Program-made: the position numbers and the translations under genes
Source of the DNA: Kribbella amoyensis
GTDB lineage: Bacteria; Actinomycetota; Actinomycetes; Propionibacteriales; Kribbellaceae
Reading direction: 5' to 3'
NCBI RefSeq assembly: GCF_007828865.1
Contig: NZ_VIVK01000001.1
Span: 5,828,001 to 5,892,000, forward strand
DNA length: 64,000 nucleotides
Notes under the pieces: model-generated
Told to the model about the DNA's origin: nothing
What the model saw: the letters and a program-made list of their open reading frames with translations, nothing else
Databases searched by the model: none
Shown: piece after piece, positions 1 through 7,628 of the stretch
How the letters are laid out: every line of letters begins with the position of its first letter
Position numbering within the stretch: position 1 is the stretch's first letter

Positions 1-1024
1 ACCCAGCCGTGGTTCTGGATCTTCGCCGTCGTCATGCTCGCGGGCGCGGTCGTCGAGCAACTCCGCGGCATCGCCCTCTCGACCACGGTGACGCTCCTGG
101 TCCCCGACGAGCGCCACGCCAACGCGAACGGCCTGGTCGGTACCGTCCAGGGCGTCGCCATGCTCGTCACCAGCGTGTTCAGCGGCCTGTCGGTCGGCTT
201 CCTCGGTATGGGCTGGACCCTCGTCATCGGCGTCTCCGCGCTGGCCCTCACACTGCTCCACCTGATCGCGCTGCGCATCCCCGAACCCGAGATCGTCCAC
301 GGCGATCAGCAACTCCGCTGGGTCGACGTCCGCGGCGGCTGGCTGGCCCTCATCGCCGTCCCCGGCCTGCTTGCCCTGGTCCTCTTCACCACCCTGAACA
401 ACCTCTTCGGCGGCGTCTCCATGGCCCTCATGGACCCCGTACGGCATCGACATGTACGGCGTCCAAGGCTGGGGCATCTGGTTCGCCGCGTCCTCGACAG
501 GCATCTTCGTAGGTGGCGCCCTCGTCGCCACGAAAGGCCTCGGCAAGAACCCGATCAGAACCATGCTCCTGATGGTCACCGCCATCGGCGCCATCAGCGC
601 CCTCTTCACCATCCGCGAATGGGGCTGGCTCTTCGTAGCCGGCCTCTGGCTCACCATGGCCCTGATGCCCGCAGTGGAAGCAGCAGAGCAAACCGTCATC
701 CAGCGAGTGGTCCCCTACGAGAAGCAAGGAAGAGTCTTCGGCTTCGCCATGACCTTCGAAGCCGCCTCAGCCCCCATCACAGCCCTCCTCATAGCCCCCC
801 TGGCCGAACTCTGGATCATCCCGGCCTTCCAATCCGAACCCCGCCAAGAAACCTGGTCCTGGCTCCTGGGCACAGGCGACTCCCGAGGAATAGCCCTCAT
901 CATGCTCACAGCCGGCCTAGCCTGCATCCTCCTGGCAGCAGCAGCCCTCAGAACCCCCCAATACAAGCTCCTCACGAAGCAATACGCAGGAGCAAAAGAA
1001 CCAGAACCACAACCGGAAGGGTGA
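1..1024 (+). pseudogene. MFS transporter, 3' part, frameshifted
   Basis: Major facilitator permease, probably a drug or siderophore exporter type; its 5' end lies outside the window. Reading is open in frame from base 1 (TQPWFWIF) through several hydrophobic segments to MALMDP near 435. The continuation, PYGIDMYGVQGWG and further membrane segments to the stop at 1022, is in the next frame. The two halves join cleanly if one C is removed from the CCCC run at 435-438. So this is either a homopolymer sequencing error or a real one-base insertion that breaks the gene. The last codons reach the edge of the tRNA-Val-linked repeat. The substrate cannot be told. Confidence 0.75.
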
Positions 1025-1026
1025 TC

Positions 1027-1127
1027 GCGACATCAGCCAGAAGCGGGAGGACCACCGCGGCGACCAGCCCCAGACAAGGGGGTGCGGGTGGCGAAGCCCC
1101 CGCAACGCGCCAAGCGAAGCGCAGGCG
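1027..1127 (-). repeat. tRNA-Val-linked composite repeat, copy A
   Basis: Read on the minus strand downstream of tRNA-Val(CAC), this holds a short palindrome (GGCGCC..CGCTTCG..GGCGC), then a second one (GGGGGCTTCGCCACCC), then two diverged units beginning GGCTGGTCG and GGCTGATGTCGCG. The same order recurs at 3555-3735 and 4787-4965. The distal unit abuts the stop codon of the frameshifted MFS gene. Confidence 0.75.
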
Positions 1128-1189
1128 CAAAAATGAAGGAAGCGGCGAGGCTCACGCACTCCGTGAGCACACGCCGCCTGCCGATTCCG
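1128..1189 (-). terminator. Rho-independent terminator of tRNA-Val(CAC)
   Basis: On the minus strand a two-part stem (GCGGCG/CGCCGC at 1142-1147 and 1172-1177; inner GCTCACG/CGTGAGC at 1150-1156 and 1162-1168) is followed by CTTCCTTCATTTTTG. It starts directly after the tRNA. The fold matches the terminators after the two tRNA-Val(GAC) genes. Confidence 0.8.
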
Positions 1190-1261
1190 TGGGCGATACT
1201 GGGTTCGAACCAGTGACCTCTTCGGTGTGAACGAAGCGCGCTACCACTGCGCCAATCGCCC
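1190..1261 (-). tRNA. tRNA-Val (anticodon CAC)
   Basis: On the minus strand a complete cloverleaf can be drawn: acceptor GGGCGAT pairs with ATCGCCC, the anticodon stem is CTTCG/CGAAG with loop TTCACAC (anticodon CAC, reading GUG), and the T arm carries GGTTCGAAC. The discriminator base is A and no CCA is encoded. It stands alone, unlike the two three-tRNA cassettes further right, but shares their tRNA-Val 3' flank. Confidence 0.95.
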
Positions 1262-1382
1262 TTACGGGTGGTGCTGGTGTTGCCTTGCGGGTGAAACCAT
1301 AGCGCATGATTCCGCGACGTACGAATCGGGTCGGGCTACTCTTGCTGCAAGACGGAGACCCCGTCGCGTTGGAGACGTGATT

Positions 1383-1943
1383 GTGACTTTTTCGCACGAC
1401 ACCGAGCACGCGCTCGGCACGCTGGTCCGGCTGGTGAACACGCTGCCCGGGCCGAACAGCCAGGTCGACACGTTGGAGGAGCTCGAGGAGCTGGAGAAGT
1501 TCGTCCAGGAGCGGGAGTTCAGCGCGGTCGGGACTCTGACCGACACGGATCTGCAGGAGGTCCGGGCGCTCCGGCCACTGTTCGCGCCGGTCTTCACGAC
1601 GACCTCCGACGCCGAGGCCGCCGCGATGATCAACGCGATCGTGGCGCGCGGGACGACGACTCCACGGCTGACCAACCACGACGGTCATCCGTGGCACATC
1701 CACTATTCGCGGGACGGTTCGTCGTTGACCTGCCGGATCACGGTGGAGTGCGGGATCGCGCTCGCCCAGGTGATCTCGGCCGGCGAACGCGAACGGCTCC
1801 GCCGCTGTGAGGCGCCGGACTGCGACGACGCGCTGATCGACCTGTCGCGGAACCGTTCCAAGCGCTACTGCGACGCCCGGACGTGTGGCAACCGCCTGCA
1901 CGTCGCGGCGTACCGCGAGCGCCGCAAGGCCTCCGGCGAGTAG
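1383..1943 (+). CDS. ABATE/CGNR zinc-finger domain protein
   Basis: A 186-residue protein of the CGNR family, generally regarded as stress-related transcription regulators in actinobacteria. The N-terminal part resembles the ABATE domain (HALGTLVRLVNTLPG near the start). The C-terminus carries the zinc finger with C142, C147, C163 and C168, the last two in YCDARTCGNR, which gives the family its name. I chose GTG 1383 because GGAG at 1371-1374 sits 8 nt upstream; GTG 1377 is the alternative. It is monocistronic, diverges from tRNA-Val(CAC), and converges on the PLP enzyme to its right. The target genes are unknown. Confidence 0.85.
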   Translation: MTFSHDTEHALGTLVRLVNTLPGPNSQVDTLEELEELEKFVQEREFSAVGTLTDTDLQEVRALRPLFAPVFTTTSDAEAAAMINAIVARGTTTPRLTNHDGHPWHIHYSRDGSSLTCRITVECGIALAQVISAGERERLRRCEAPDCDDALIDLSRNRSKRYCDARTCGNRLHVAAYRERRKASGE

Positions 1944-2059
1944 CCAGCTCCCCCATCACCGCGCGGGAGCCGTCCGGCGAATCCGCTCGCCCGTTCACTG
2001 AACCGGTCCAGCCGACCACGTACCGCGAGGTCGCCGGCCGGTTCTTCTACTTGGGCGAT

Positions 2060-2884
2060 CTACGGGTCGAGGTGCTCGGCCGACCGGTCCGCGAACACCT
2101 TCGCGACCGCCGCCGTGACTTCCCCGGGCGCGGTCAGGTCGCGCTGGTCGACCCGGTGGATCCCTTGGACGTCCCGCGTCGTCGACGTCAGGAAGAGCTC
2201 GTCCGCCTCGTACAGCGCCTCCAGCGGTACGTCGCGCTCCACGGCGCCCGCCCACTCGATCACCAGGGCGCGCGTAATCCCGGCCAGGGGCCCGGATTCC
2301 AGCGGCGGCGTGACCAGTTCACCGTCGAACACGCAGAAGACGTTCGTGCCGGTGCCTTCGCAGAGCTGCCCGACCGTGTTCGCGAAGATCGCCTCGGTGC
2401 CGCCGCGCTCCTTGGCATAGGCGAGCGCGCGCACGTTCTCGGCGTACGAGGTCGTCTTCAGCCCGGCGACGGCGCTGCGCTCGTTGCGTACCCACGGGAC
2501 CGTGACGACCGCGGTCGTCGGCGCCGGCGGCTGGATCGCCTGGGACGCGACCACCACCGTCGGCCCGTCCTTGCCGCGGTCCGAGGACAACGGCGAGACG
2601 CCACCCGTGTACGTGATGCGGAGCCGGCCGAACGCGATGTCGGGATCCGCCTTCACCACCGCGGCGATCGCCTGCTCGACCTGACCGACGTCCGGCTCCG
2701 GCAACCCGAGCCCGGTCGCCGAAGAGACCAGCCGGCGCAGATGCCGCGTCACCGCGAACGGTTGCCCGGCCACGATCTTCAGCGTCTCGAACACCCCGTC
2801 ACCCGTGGTGATTCCGTGGTCCAACGGGGAGATCCCCGCCATCGCGGGATCCTCGACCAGCGCGCCGTTCAGCCAGACGATCAT
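2060..2884 (-). CDS. Aminodeoxychorismate lyase-like fold-type IV PLP enzyme
   Basis: 274-residue class IV aminotransferase-fold protein. The Schiff-base lysine is K143 in GLKTTSYAEN, and the N-terminal LDHGITTGDGVFET block is typical of 4-amino-4-deoxychorismate lyases (PabC, para-aminobenzoate for folate). A branched-chain or D-amino-acid aminotransferase is the alternative, because these enzymes are hard to separate by eye. Start ATG 2884 is preceded by GGAAGGAG with good spacing; open reading continues upstream but lacks family similarity. No pabA or pabB neighbour is present. Confidence 0.8.
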   Translation of the reverse strand: MIVWLNGALVEDPAMAGISPLDHGITTGDGVFETLKIVAGQPFAVTRHLRRLVSSATGLGLPEPDVGQVEQAIAAVVKADPDIAFGRLRITYTGGVSPLSSDRGKDGPTVVVASQAIQPPAPTTAVVTVPWVRNERSAVAGLKTTSYAENVRALAYAKERGGTEAIFANTVGQLCEGTGTNVFCVFDGELVTPPLESGPLAGITRALVIEWAGAVERDVPLEALYEADELFLTSTTRDVQGIHRVDQRDLTAPGEVTAAVAKVFADRSAEHLDP

Positions 2885-3163
2885 CGGCACTCCTTCCAAA
2901 CCCGGGGACACCTTAGTGCTCCCCCGTCGACGGCCCGCCCGCGGTGCCACTCGTCGCGCGAACGCCCTGCCGACGTTCCTTCCAGTGTCCGCCGTGAAGG
3001 CCGGTTCGGACCCGCTTCTCACCCCTCGATCACTTCCGTACGCCGGTACCGTCCGGGGCGGGCGTCGCGTTTCGTCTTACAGGCTTGGGATTCGGGGTCT
3101 CCGAGGCTGTCGTGGGGTGATCGTCCGGTGACGGGACGTGGGCCAGAAGGGGACCCCCGATTT
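2885..3163. other. Intergenic stretch, no gene recognised
   Basis: Between the PLP enzyme and the first tRNA cassette. I find no ORF with family resemblance on either strand and no structured RNA. The left end must carry the promoter of the PLP gene; the right end runs into the tRNA promoter. Confidence 0.5.
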
Positions 3164-3191
3164 TTGTGTTGGGGCCCCGATGGGCTAATGT
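3164..3191 (+). promoter_or_regulatory. Promoter of tRNA cassette 1
   Basis: TTGTGT at 3164-3169 and TAATGT at 3186-3191 with a 16-bp spacer form a plausible housekeeping promoter. The predicted start near 3198 lies about 30 nt before tRNA-Gly. Confidence 0.5.
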
Positions 3192-3229
3192 TCTTCTCGC
3201 GCCGGGGGAAAGAAAAACCCGGTCGCAAC

Positions 3230-3302
3230 GCGGACGTAGCTCAGTTGGTAGAGCGCAACCTTGCCAAGGTTGAGGTCGCCGGTTCGAACCCGGTCGTCCG
3301 CT
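3230..3302 (+). tRNA. tRNA-Gly (anticodon GCC), copy 1
   Basis: Acceptor GCGGACG pairs with CGTCCGC; anticodon stem CAACC/GGTTG encloses TTGCCAA, giving anticodon GCC; the T arm has GGTTCGAACC. First member of a Gly-Cys-Val cassette. The tRNA sequence is identical to the copy at 4471-4543. Confidence 0.96.
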
Positions 3303-3334
3303 CGGAGAGGGTTCGGCAGGCCAGCTTTCTCACT

Positions 3335-3405
3335 GGTGGAGTGGCCGAGAGGCGAGGCAACGGCCTGCAAAGCCGTGTACACGGGTTCGAATCCCGTCTC
3401 CACCT
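3335..3405 (+). tRNA. tRNA-Cys (anticodon GCA), copy 1
   Basis: Acceptor GGTGGAG pairs with CTCCACC; anticodon stem ACGGC/GCCGT encloses CTGCAAA, giving anticodon GCA; the T arm has GGTTCGAATCC. Second member of the cassette, 32 nt after tRNA-Gly, identical to the copy at 4575-4645. Confidence 0.96.
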
Positions 3406-3424
3406 CGACATCCCTCAATAGCTA

Positions 3425-3496
3425 GGACGATTGGCGCAGCGGTAGCGCGCTTCCCTGACACGGAAGAGGTCACTGGTTCGATCCCAGTATCGTCCA
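3425..3496 (+). tRNA. tRNA-Val (anticodon GAC), copy 1
   Basis: Acceptor GGACGAT pairs with ATCGTCC; anticodon stem CTTCC/GGAAG encloses CTGACAC, giving anticodon GAC; the T arm has GGTTCGATCC. Last tRNA of cassette 1, identical to the copy at 4657-4728 and followed at once by a terminator. Confidence 0.96.
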
Positions 3497-3497
3497 C

Positions 3498-3554
3498 GGA
3501 ACCGGCAGGCGGTCTGTGCTCGCGGAGTGCGCGAGCAGGGCCGCTTCCTTTTTG
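3498..3554 (+). terminator. Terminator of tRNA cassette 1
   Basis: Nested stem: GGAACCGGC pairs imperfectly with GCCGCTTCC outside, GTGCTCGCG with CGCGAGC inside, followed by TTTTTG. It corresponds base for base in design to the terminators after the other two tRNA-Val genes. Confidence 0.85.
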
Positions 3555-3735
3555 TTTGGCGCCTGCGCTTCGCTTGGCGCGGAGTGGGGGCTTCGCCACC
3601 CACACCCCCTTTCGGCCGTCTGTGGCTGATGTCGTGCCCACCCTTCCGGCCCTGGCTGTTGTCGTGCCCACCCTTCCGGCCCTGGCTGTTGTCGTGCCCA
3701 CCCTCCCGGCCCTGGCTGATGTTGCGGTCCGCCTT
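3555..3735 (+). repeat. tRNA-Val-linked composite repeat, copy B (30-bp tandem units)
   Basis: After the terminator come two palindromic blocks (GGCGCC..CGCTTCGCTTGGCGC and GGGGGCTTCGCCACCC). Then follow 30-bp tandem units starting at 3624, 3654, 3684 and a diverging fourth at 3714. The unit begins GGCTG(A/T)TGTCGTGCCCACC. Units 1-3 are almost identical. There are no spacers, so this is not a CRISPR array. The open frame read through it on the minus strand is a by-product of the 30-bp period. Confidence 0.85.
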
Positions 3736-3817
3736 CCTCGCTTTGGATGATCGCCGCGGTCTTGCTCCTGTCCCTGGCCGGTCGCCTTGCGGCTGTGGCC
3801 GGCCATGGTTGGCGTGA

Positions 3818-4255
3818 CTAGACGAGCCAGGTTCCATCCTTCATCAGGTTTCTGGCTTGGAGTTCGTTGACTTCTCGCCAGGCTTGGATGGTGAGCGGGG
3901 TGATCTTGAAGTAGGGGTAGTTGCTCTGGCGGGGGTCGAAGCCGGCCTTGGTGGCGAAGGCTTCGGCTTCTTGGTCGGTGGGGTGGGCTTGTTCTGCTGT
4001 GCCGGTGATGAGGATGACGTCCCTGGTGCCGTCCAGGGAGAGGTGGACCTGGCCGGTGCGCAGGAGGTTGCGGCTGGTGGGGTTCTTGCGGGCCGTGGAG
4101 ATCAGGAGCGTCTCGCCGTTCCAGAGGAAACTCAGGGGCATCAGGTACGGGCTGCCGTCCTCGTTGGCGGTCGAGATCCAGGCGTCGACGTCCTTGGTGA
4201 GACGGGCCAGGGTGTCGGCCTTGCGGGTCGCTGGTGGGCGTGCCGGGTCGGTCAC
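3818..4255 (-). CDS. PPOX-class FMN/F420-binding split-barrel protein
   Basis: 145-residue protein of the pyridoxamine-5'-phosphate-oxidase-like split barrel family, which in actinobacteria includes F420- or FMN-dependent reductases. Recognisable parts are the N-terminal strand pair (AWISTANEDGSPYLMPLSF), the LLISTARKNPTSRNL block that usually contacts the cofactor phosphate, and a VHLSLDGTRDVILITGTAE strand. Start GTG 4255 has GGAGGA 7 nt upstream. The gene lies alone, oppositely oriented, between two identical tRNA cassettes, so the tRNA duplication brackets it. The substrate is unknown. Confidence 0.75.
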   Translation of the reverse strand: MTDPARPPATRKADTLARLTKDVDAWISTANEDGSPYLMPLSFLWNGETLLISTARKNPTSRNLLRTGQVHLSLDGTRDVILITGTAEQAHPTDQEAEAFATKAGFDPRQSNYPYFKITPLTIQAWREVNELQARNLMKDGTWLV

Positions 4256-4405
4256 TGCTGGGTCCTCCTGGTCGGTGGTGGTCCGGTGTCAGACATTGTG
4301 CGGTTCGCGGGGGTTTGGTGTGGCGGGATCGGTGGGGCTGGTGTGACCCGTGTGACATTTTCGCCGCTCGGCGGGAGCTGAGCGCGACACCCCGGATACT
4401 CGGTT

Positions 4406-4433
4406 TTTGAAGTGGCCGAAAGTGCGCTACTGT
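4406..4433 (+). promoter_or_regulatory. Promoter of tRNA cassette 2
   Basis: TACTGT at 4428-4433 as -10 with a TTGA-containing -35 in the T-run at 4404-4412 (spacer 15-17 depending on register). The predicted start precedes tRNA-Gly copy 2 by about 30 nt. The sequence differs from promoter 1, so the duplication did not preserve the upstream control region. Confidence 0.45.
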
Positions 4434-4470
4434 TCTGCTCTCGCACCGAGCAGAACAGCTCGAAGCGAAT

Positions 4471-4543
4471 GCGGACGTAGCTCAGTTGGTAGAGCGCAAC
4501 CTTGCCAAGGTTGAGGTCGCCGGTTCGAACCCGGTCGTCCGCT
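4471..4543 (+). tRNA. tRNA-Gly (anticodon GCC), copy 2
   Basis: Same 73-nt sequence and fold as the tRNA at 3230-3302, anticodon GCC in TTGCCAA. First gene of the second Gly-Cys-Val cassette. The spacer to the next tRNA differs from that of cassette 1. Confidence 0.96.
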
Positions 4544-4574
4544 CGGACGAGGTCAGCAGGCCTTGAGACTCTGT

Positions 4575-4645
4575 GGTGGAGTGGCCGAGAGGCGAGGCAA
4601 CGGCCTGCAAAGCCGTGTACACGGGTTCGAATCCCGTCTCCACCT
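4575..4645 (+). tRNA. tRNA-Cys (anticodon GCA), copy 2
   Basis: Same 71-nt sequence and fold as 3335-3405, anticodon GCA in CTGCAAA. Middle gene of cassette 2. Confidence 0.96.
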
Positions 4646-4656
4646 CGATTCAGCTC

Positions 4657-4728
4657 GGACGATTGGCGCAGCGGTAGCGCGCTTCCCTGACACGGAAGAG
4701 GTCACTGGTTCGATCCCAGTATCGTCCA
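4657..4728 (+). tRNA. tRNA-Val (anticodon GAC), copy 2
   Basis: Same 72-nt sequence and fold as 3425-3496, anticodon GAC in CTGACAC. Last gene of cassette 2, 11 nt after tRNA-Cys, followed directly by its terminator. Confidence 0.96.
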
Positions 4729-4729
4729 C

Positions 4730-4786
4730 GGAAGCGGCAGGCGGCGTGTGCTCACGGAATGCGTGAGCCTCGCCGCTTCCTTTTTG
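4730..4786 (+). terminator. Terminator of tRNA cassette 2
   Basis: Perfect outer stem GGAAGCGGC/GCCGCTTCC, inner stem GTGCTCACG/CGTGAGC, then TTTTTG. This is the clearest of the three related tRNA-Val terminators. Confidence 0.88.
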
Positions 4787-4965
4787 TTTGGCGCCTGCGC
4801 TTCGCTTGGCGCGGGGTGGGGGCTTCGCCACCCACACCCCCTTTCGGTCGCCTACGGCTGATGTCGCGGCCATCCTTCCCCCTGCGGCTGATGTCGCGGC
4901 CACCCTTCCCCCCGCGGCTGATATCGCGGCCGCCTTCCGCCCGTGGCTGGTGTCGCGTTATCTCT
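4787..4965 (+). repeat. tRNA-Val-linked composite repeat, copy C (30-bp tandem units)
   Basis: The same palindromic blocks as copy B (GGCGCC..GGCGC, then GGGGGCTTCGCCACCC) lead into tandem units starting at 4856, 4886, 4916 and about 4945. The unit begins GGCTGATGTCGCGGCC. The unit differs from copy B in its second half, so the arrays have homogenised internally after the copies separated. 4966-5062 holds nothing I recognise. Confidence 0.85.
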
Positions 4966-5062
4966 TCAGCTGTGGTTGATCTCTCCAGTCGCCCCTCTTC
5001 GTGCGGGCTTGCGGGTTCATATCCCGTGGACCGGGTGGGGGTCGGGTGCTTGAATCTTTTGT

Positions 5063-5620
5063 ATGGGGTTGATCTGGGCTGGGGAGCGGGTTCGGTTGCG
5101 CGGGATCGAGGCTGAGGACTGGAGTGATTTCCAGCGGTTCGATCAGGACAGTGAGGTGCAGCGGGACGCCGACATGATTCATCCGCCGCGGTCCGCCGCT
5201 GCTTCGCTGGCTTGGGCCGAGGAGCAGTCGACCCGGCAGATCGAGCAGGATCGGATGCAGCTCGCGATCGAGGCGCTCGAGACCGACACGCTGGTCGGCG
5301 CGCTGTCCACCGGGGAGACGGATCTGCGCGCCGGGCGGTTCAGTTACGGGGTCGCGATCGGGCGGGACTACCACCGGCGCGGGTACGCCACCGACGCGGT
5401 GAAGATCCTGCTCCGGTACATGTTCAACGAGCGCCGGTACCACAAGGCCGAGGCCGGCGTTTACGCGTACAACAAGGCTTCCCTGGCGCTGCACGAGCGG
5501 CTCGGGTTCCAGCAGGAAGGGTGCCTGCGCGACCACGAGTTCCTCGACGGTGCGTACCAGGACCTGATCGTCTTCGGGATGACCGCCGACGAGTTCGCGC
5601 AGCTTCACATGCGCAAGTGA
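5063..5620 (+). CDS. GNAT family N-acetyltransferase (RimJ/RimL type)
   Basis: 185-residue acetyltransferase of the RimJ/RimL-like group. It starts with the usual GERVRLRGIEAEDW opening. It has the acetyl-CoA pyrophosphate-binding segment YHRRGYATDAVKILLRYMF (motif A) around residues 110-130, and ends with the NKASLALHERLGFQQEG block. Members acetylate ribosomal protein N-termini, amino acids or antibiotics; the substrate here is open. ATG 5063 has no convincing Shine-Dalgarno. The 3' end overlaps the convergent SDR gene by 16 bp. Confidence 0.85.
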   Translation: MGLIWAGERVRLRGIEAEDWSDFQRFDQDSEVQRDADMIHPPRSAAASLAWAEEQSTRQIEQDRMQLAIEALETDTLVGALSTGETDLRAGRFSYGVAIGRDYHRRGYATDAVKILLRYMFNERRYHKAEAGVYAYNKASLALHERLGFQQEGCLRDHEFLDGAYQDLIVFGMTADEFAQLHMRK

Positions 5621-6348
5621 GACCCACCGTTGAAGTCCAGCACCGTCCCCGTCGCGAACTCCGCCTGCGCCGACGCCAGATAGACGATCGCGGCCGCCAC
5701 CTCATCGGGCGAGGCCACCCGTTCCAACGGGCTCTCCATCCGCCGGCGCTCGTACCCGTCCCCCGCCAACGCGCCGGCCGCCATGTCCGTCGTCGTCCAG
5801 CCCGGCGCGATCGCCGTCACCGCGATCCCTTCCGGACCCAGCGACCGCGCGAGTGACTGGGTCAACGACACCAGGCCGGCCTTGCTCGCGCCGTACGCGG
5901 GCTGGTTCGGCTCCCCGCGGAACGCGCCGCGCGAGGACACGTTCACGATGCGGCCGCCACGGCCCATGTGGCGTACCGTCCACCAGGTGACGTTCGCGGC
6001 GCCGACCAGGTTCACCCCGAGCGTCGTGGCCCACGCCCGCTGCCATTCCTCGTACGACGAAGCGCGGATCGGGTGCGGCTCGTACACGGCCGCGTTGTTC
6101 ACCAGGACGTCGATCCGCCCGAGCTCCGCGGCGGCCTCGTCGACCATCCGCTCGACGGCGGCCGGGTCGCCGAGATCCGCGTGGACCAAGGCGTGGCCAT
6201 CACCCGGCAACTCCTTCAGCACCGCGGTCGCTGCCTCGCGGGAACTGCCGTAGTGCACGGCGACGCGATCCCCCACGGCCGCGAACGCCTTCGCCGTAGC
6301 CGCACCGATCCCCCGCGATGCCCCGGTCACCAATACCCGACGATCCAT
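5605..6348 (-). CDS. SDR family oxidoreductase
   Basis: 247-residue classical short-chain dehydrogenase/reductase. TGASRGIG (8-15) is the NAD(P)-binding glycine motif, LVNNAA follows at about 84-89, the catalytic Ser is in IVNVSSRG, and Tyr/Lys are in PAYGASKAG. The late GTVLDFNGG is typical of 3-oxoacyl-ACP reductase-like members. Arg in the glycine motif suggests NADPH. It has the length of FabG-type enzymes, but with no fatty-acid genes nearby the substrate cannot be assigned. Confidence 0.88.
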   Translation of the reverse strand: MDRRVLVTGASRGIGAATAKAFAAVGDRVAVHYGSSREAATAVLKELPGDGHALVHADLGDPAAVERMVDEAAAELGRIDVLVNNAAVYEPHPIRASSYEEWQRAWATTLGVNLVGAANVTWWTVRHMGRGGRIVNVSSRGAFRGEPNQPAYGASKAGLVSLTQSLARSLGPEGIAVTAIAPGWTTTDMAAGALAGDGYERRRMESPLERVASPDEVAAAIVYLASAQAEFATGTVLDFNGGSHLRM

Positions 6349-6399
6349 GCCGGAAGTCTTTCATTCAGGCACAGCACCACCGGGCCCGGACCGGCGGGT

Positions 6400-7473
6400 C
6401 TACGGTCGCGGCTTGATGTCGCGGCGGTACTCCTTGGTCTGGCGGACCCACTGCTTCCTCGCCTCGACGCGGAGCCGTGCATCCGACCGCCGAGCCATGA
6501 ACGCGGCCTCGCGTTGCAACCGCTGCCAGCTCTCGTACCGGCGGATCGGCAGCGTGCCGTCCTCGAGCGCGGCCTGCACCGCGCAACCTGGTTCGGTGAC
6601 GTGCACGCAGTCCTTGAACTTGCACTGCTCGGCCAGCGAGGCGATGTCCGGGAACGCGGCATCCACGCCCTCCCCGAACTCCTGCAGGCCCACGCCCCGC
6701 AGTCCCGGGGTGTCGATGACGACCCCGCCCTGCGGCAGCTGGATGAGCTCGCGGCGTACCGAGGTGTGCCGGCCCTTGCCGTCGTCGCGGATGGACCGGA
6801 CGTCGAGCAGCTCGACTCCGGCGAGCGCGTTCACCAGGGACGACTTGCCGGCGCCACTGACGCCGAGCAGAGCCATCGTGGCGTCGCCGGCGAGGAGGGC
6901 CCGGACTTCCTCCAGCCCCTCCCCCGTGGTCGCGCTGCAGACCAGCACATCGGCCCCGGGAGCGGCCGTGGCGACGTCCTCGGCGACGGCGTCCGCGTCC
7001 CCGACGAGGTCGGCCTTGGTGAGGACGACGACCGGCCGGGCGCCGCTCTCCCAGGCGAGGGCGAGGAAGCGCTCGATCCGGCCGATGTTGGGCTCGGGTT
7101 CGAGGCCGACGACGATCGCGATCACGTCGACGTTCGCGGCGAGCACCTGGCCGCGGGACGAGCCGCCGACCTCGGCACGGACGATCGCGGACTTCCTCGG
7201 CGCGACCGCCTCGAGGGTGATCCGGTCGTCCGGCCACCAGCGCAACGCGACCCAGTCGCCGGTACAGGGCATCGCCTGCACGTCGGCGGCGATCGCGGAC
7301 AGGATGGTGCCGGACCAAGTGGCCCGGACCGGACCGTCCTCGGTGAGGACGGTGCAGACGCCCTTGTCGACGCGGCTGACGCGGCCGGGGACCAGTTCGG
7401 CGGACCCCGGCAGGGTGGTGAGGAACTCGGTCGTGGACTCGTCGAGACCGAGGGCCTGAAGATTTGCTGACAT
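6400..7473 (-). CDS. rsgA: Ribosome small-subunit-dependent GTPase A
   Basis: 357-residue RsgA/YjeQ, a late 30S maturation GTPase. It has the circularly permuted G-domain order: G4 LTKAD (151-155) precedes the P-loop GVSGAGKSS (204-212), then G3 DTPG (254-257). The C-terminal zinc site is C284-x4-C289-x-H291-x5-C297. The OB-fold region lies at roughly 30-95. Start ATG 7473 has AAAGG upstream. A 19-codon ORF ends 36 nt before the start and may act as a leader. Confidence 0.95.
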   Translation of the reverse strand: MSANLQALGLDESTTEFLTTLPGSAELVPGRVSRVDKGVCTVLTEDGPVRATWSGTILSAIAADVQAMPCTGDWVALRWWPDDRITLEAVAPRKSAIVRAEVGGSSRGQVLAANVDVIAIVVGLEPEPNIGRIERFLALAWESGARPVVVLTKADLVGDADAVAEDVATAAPGADVLVCSATTGEGLEEVRALLAGDATMALLGVSGAGKSSLVNALAGVELLDVRSIRDDGKGRHTSVRRELIQLPQGGVVIDTPGLRGVGLQEFGEGVDAAFPDIASLAEQCKFKDCVHVTEPGCAVQAALEDGTLPIRRYESWQRLQREAAFMARRSDARLRVEARKQWVRQTKEYRRDIKPRP

Positions 7474-7509
7474 CGTGCCACGAACCTTTCGGGAGGTCCG
7501 GCCGCGAGA

Positions 7510-7569
7510 TCAGCTCAGCGGACGGACGGTACGGGAGTTGGCGGCCCTGGTGGCCTGGTCGAAGCTCAT
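7510..7569 (-). CDS. Possible 19-aa upstream ORF of rsgA
   Basis: ATG 7569 opens MSFDQATRAANSRTVRPLS and stops at 7510, between the YihY-type gene and rsgA. A GGGAG lies 11 nt upstream, which is far. It is too short to judge by codon use and I do not recognise it. It could be translated as a leader or be chance. Confidence 0.25.
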   Translation of the reverse strand: MSFDQATRAANSRTVRPLS

Positions 7570-7628
7570 GGCTGGCTCAACTCCCTTCTGTTGTCCTGCC
7601 GTCGGTGGGACGGACTGTCGCGATGGGT

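Noticed and set aside
3624..3735. 30-bp tandem units resembling a CRISPR array
   Set aside because: Units are directly adjacent without spacers, only three to four copies, and no cas genes are in the window.
3415..3837. Open frame with a repeated GGHDNSQGRK peptide on the minus strand
   Set aside because: It is an artefact of the 30-bp period (10 codons) running across tRNA-Val, a terminator and the repeat array; the frame includes tRNA sequence.
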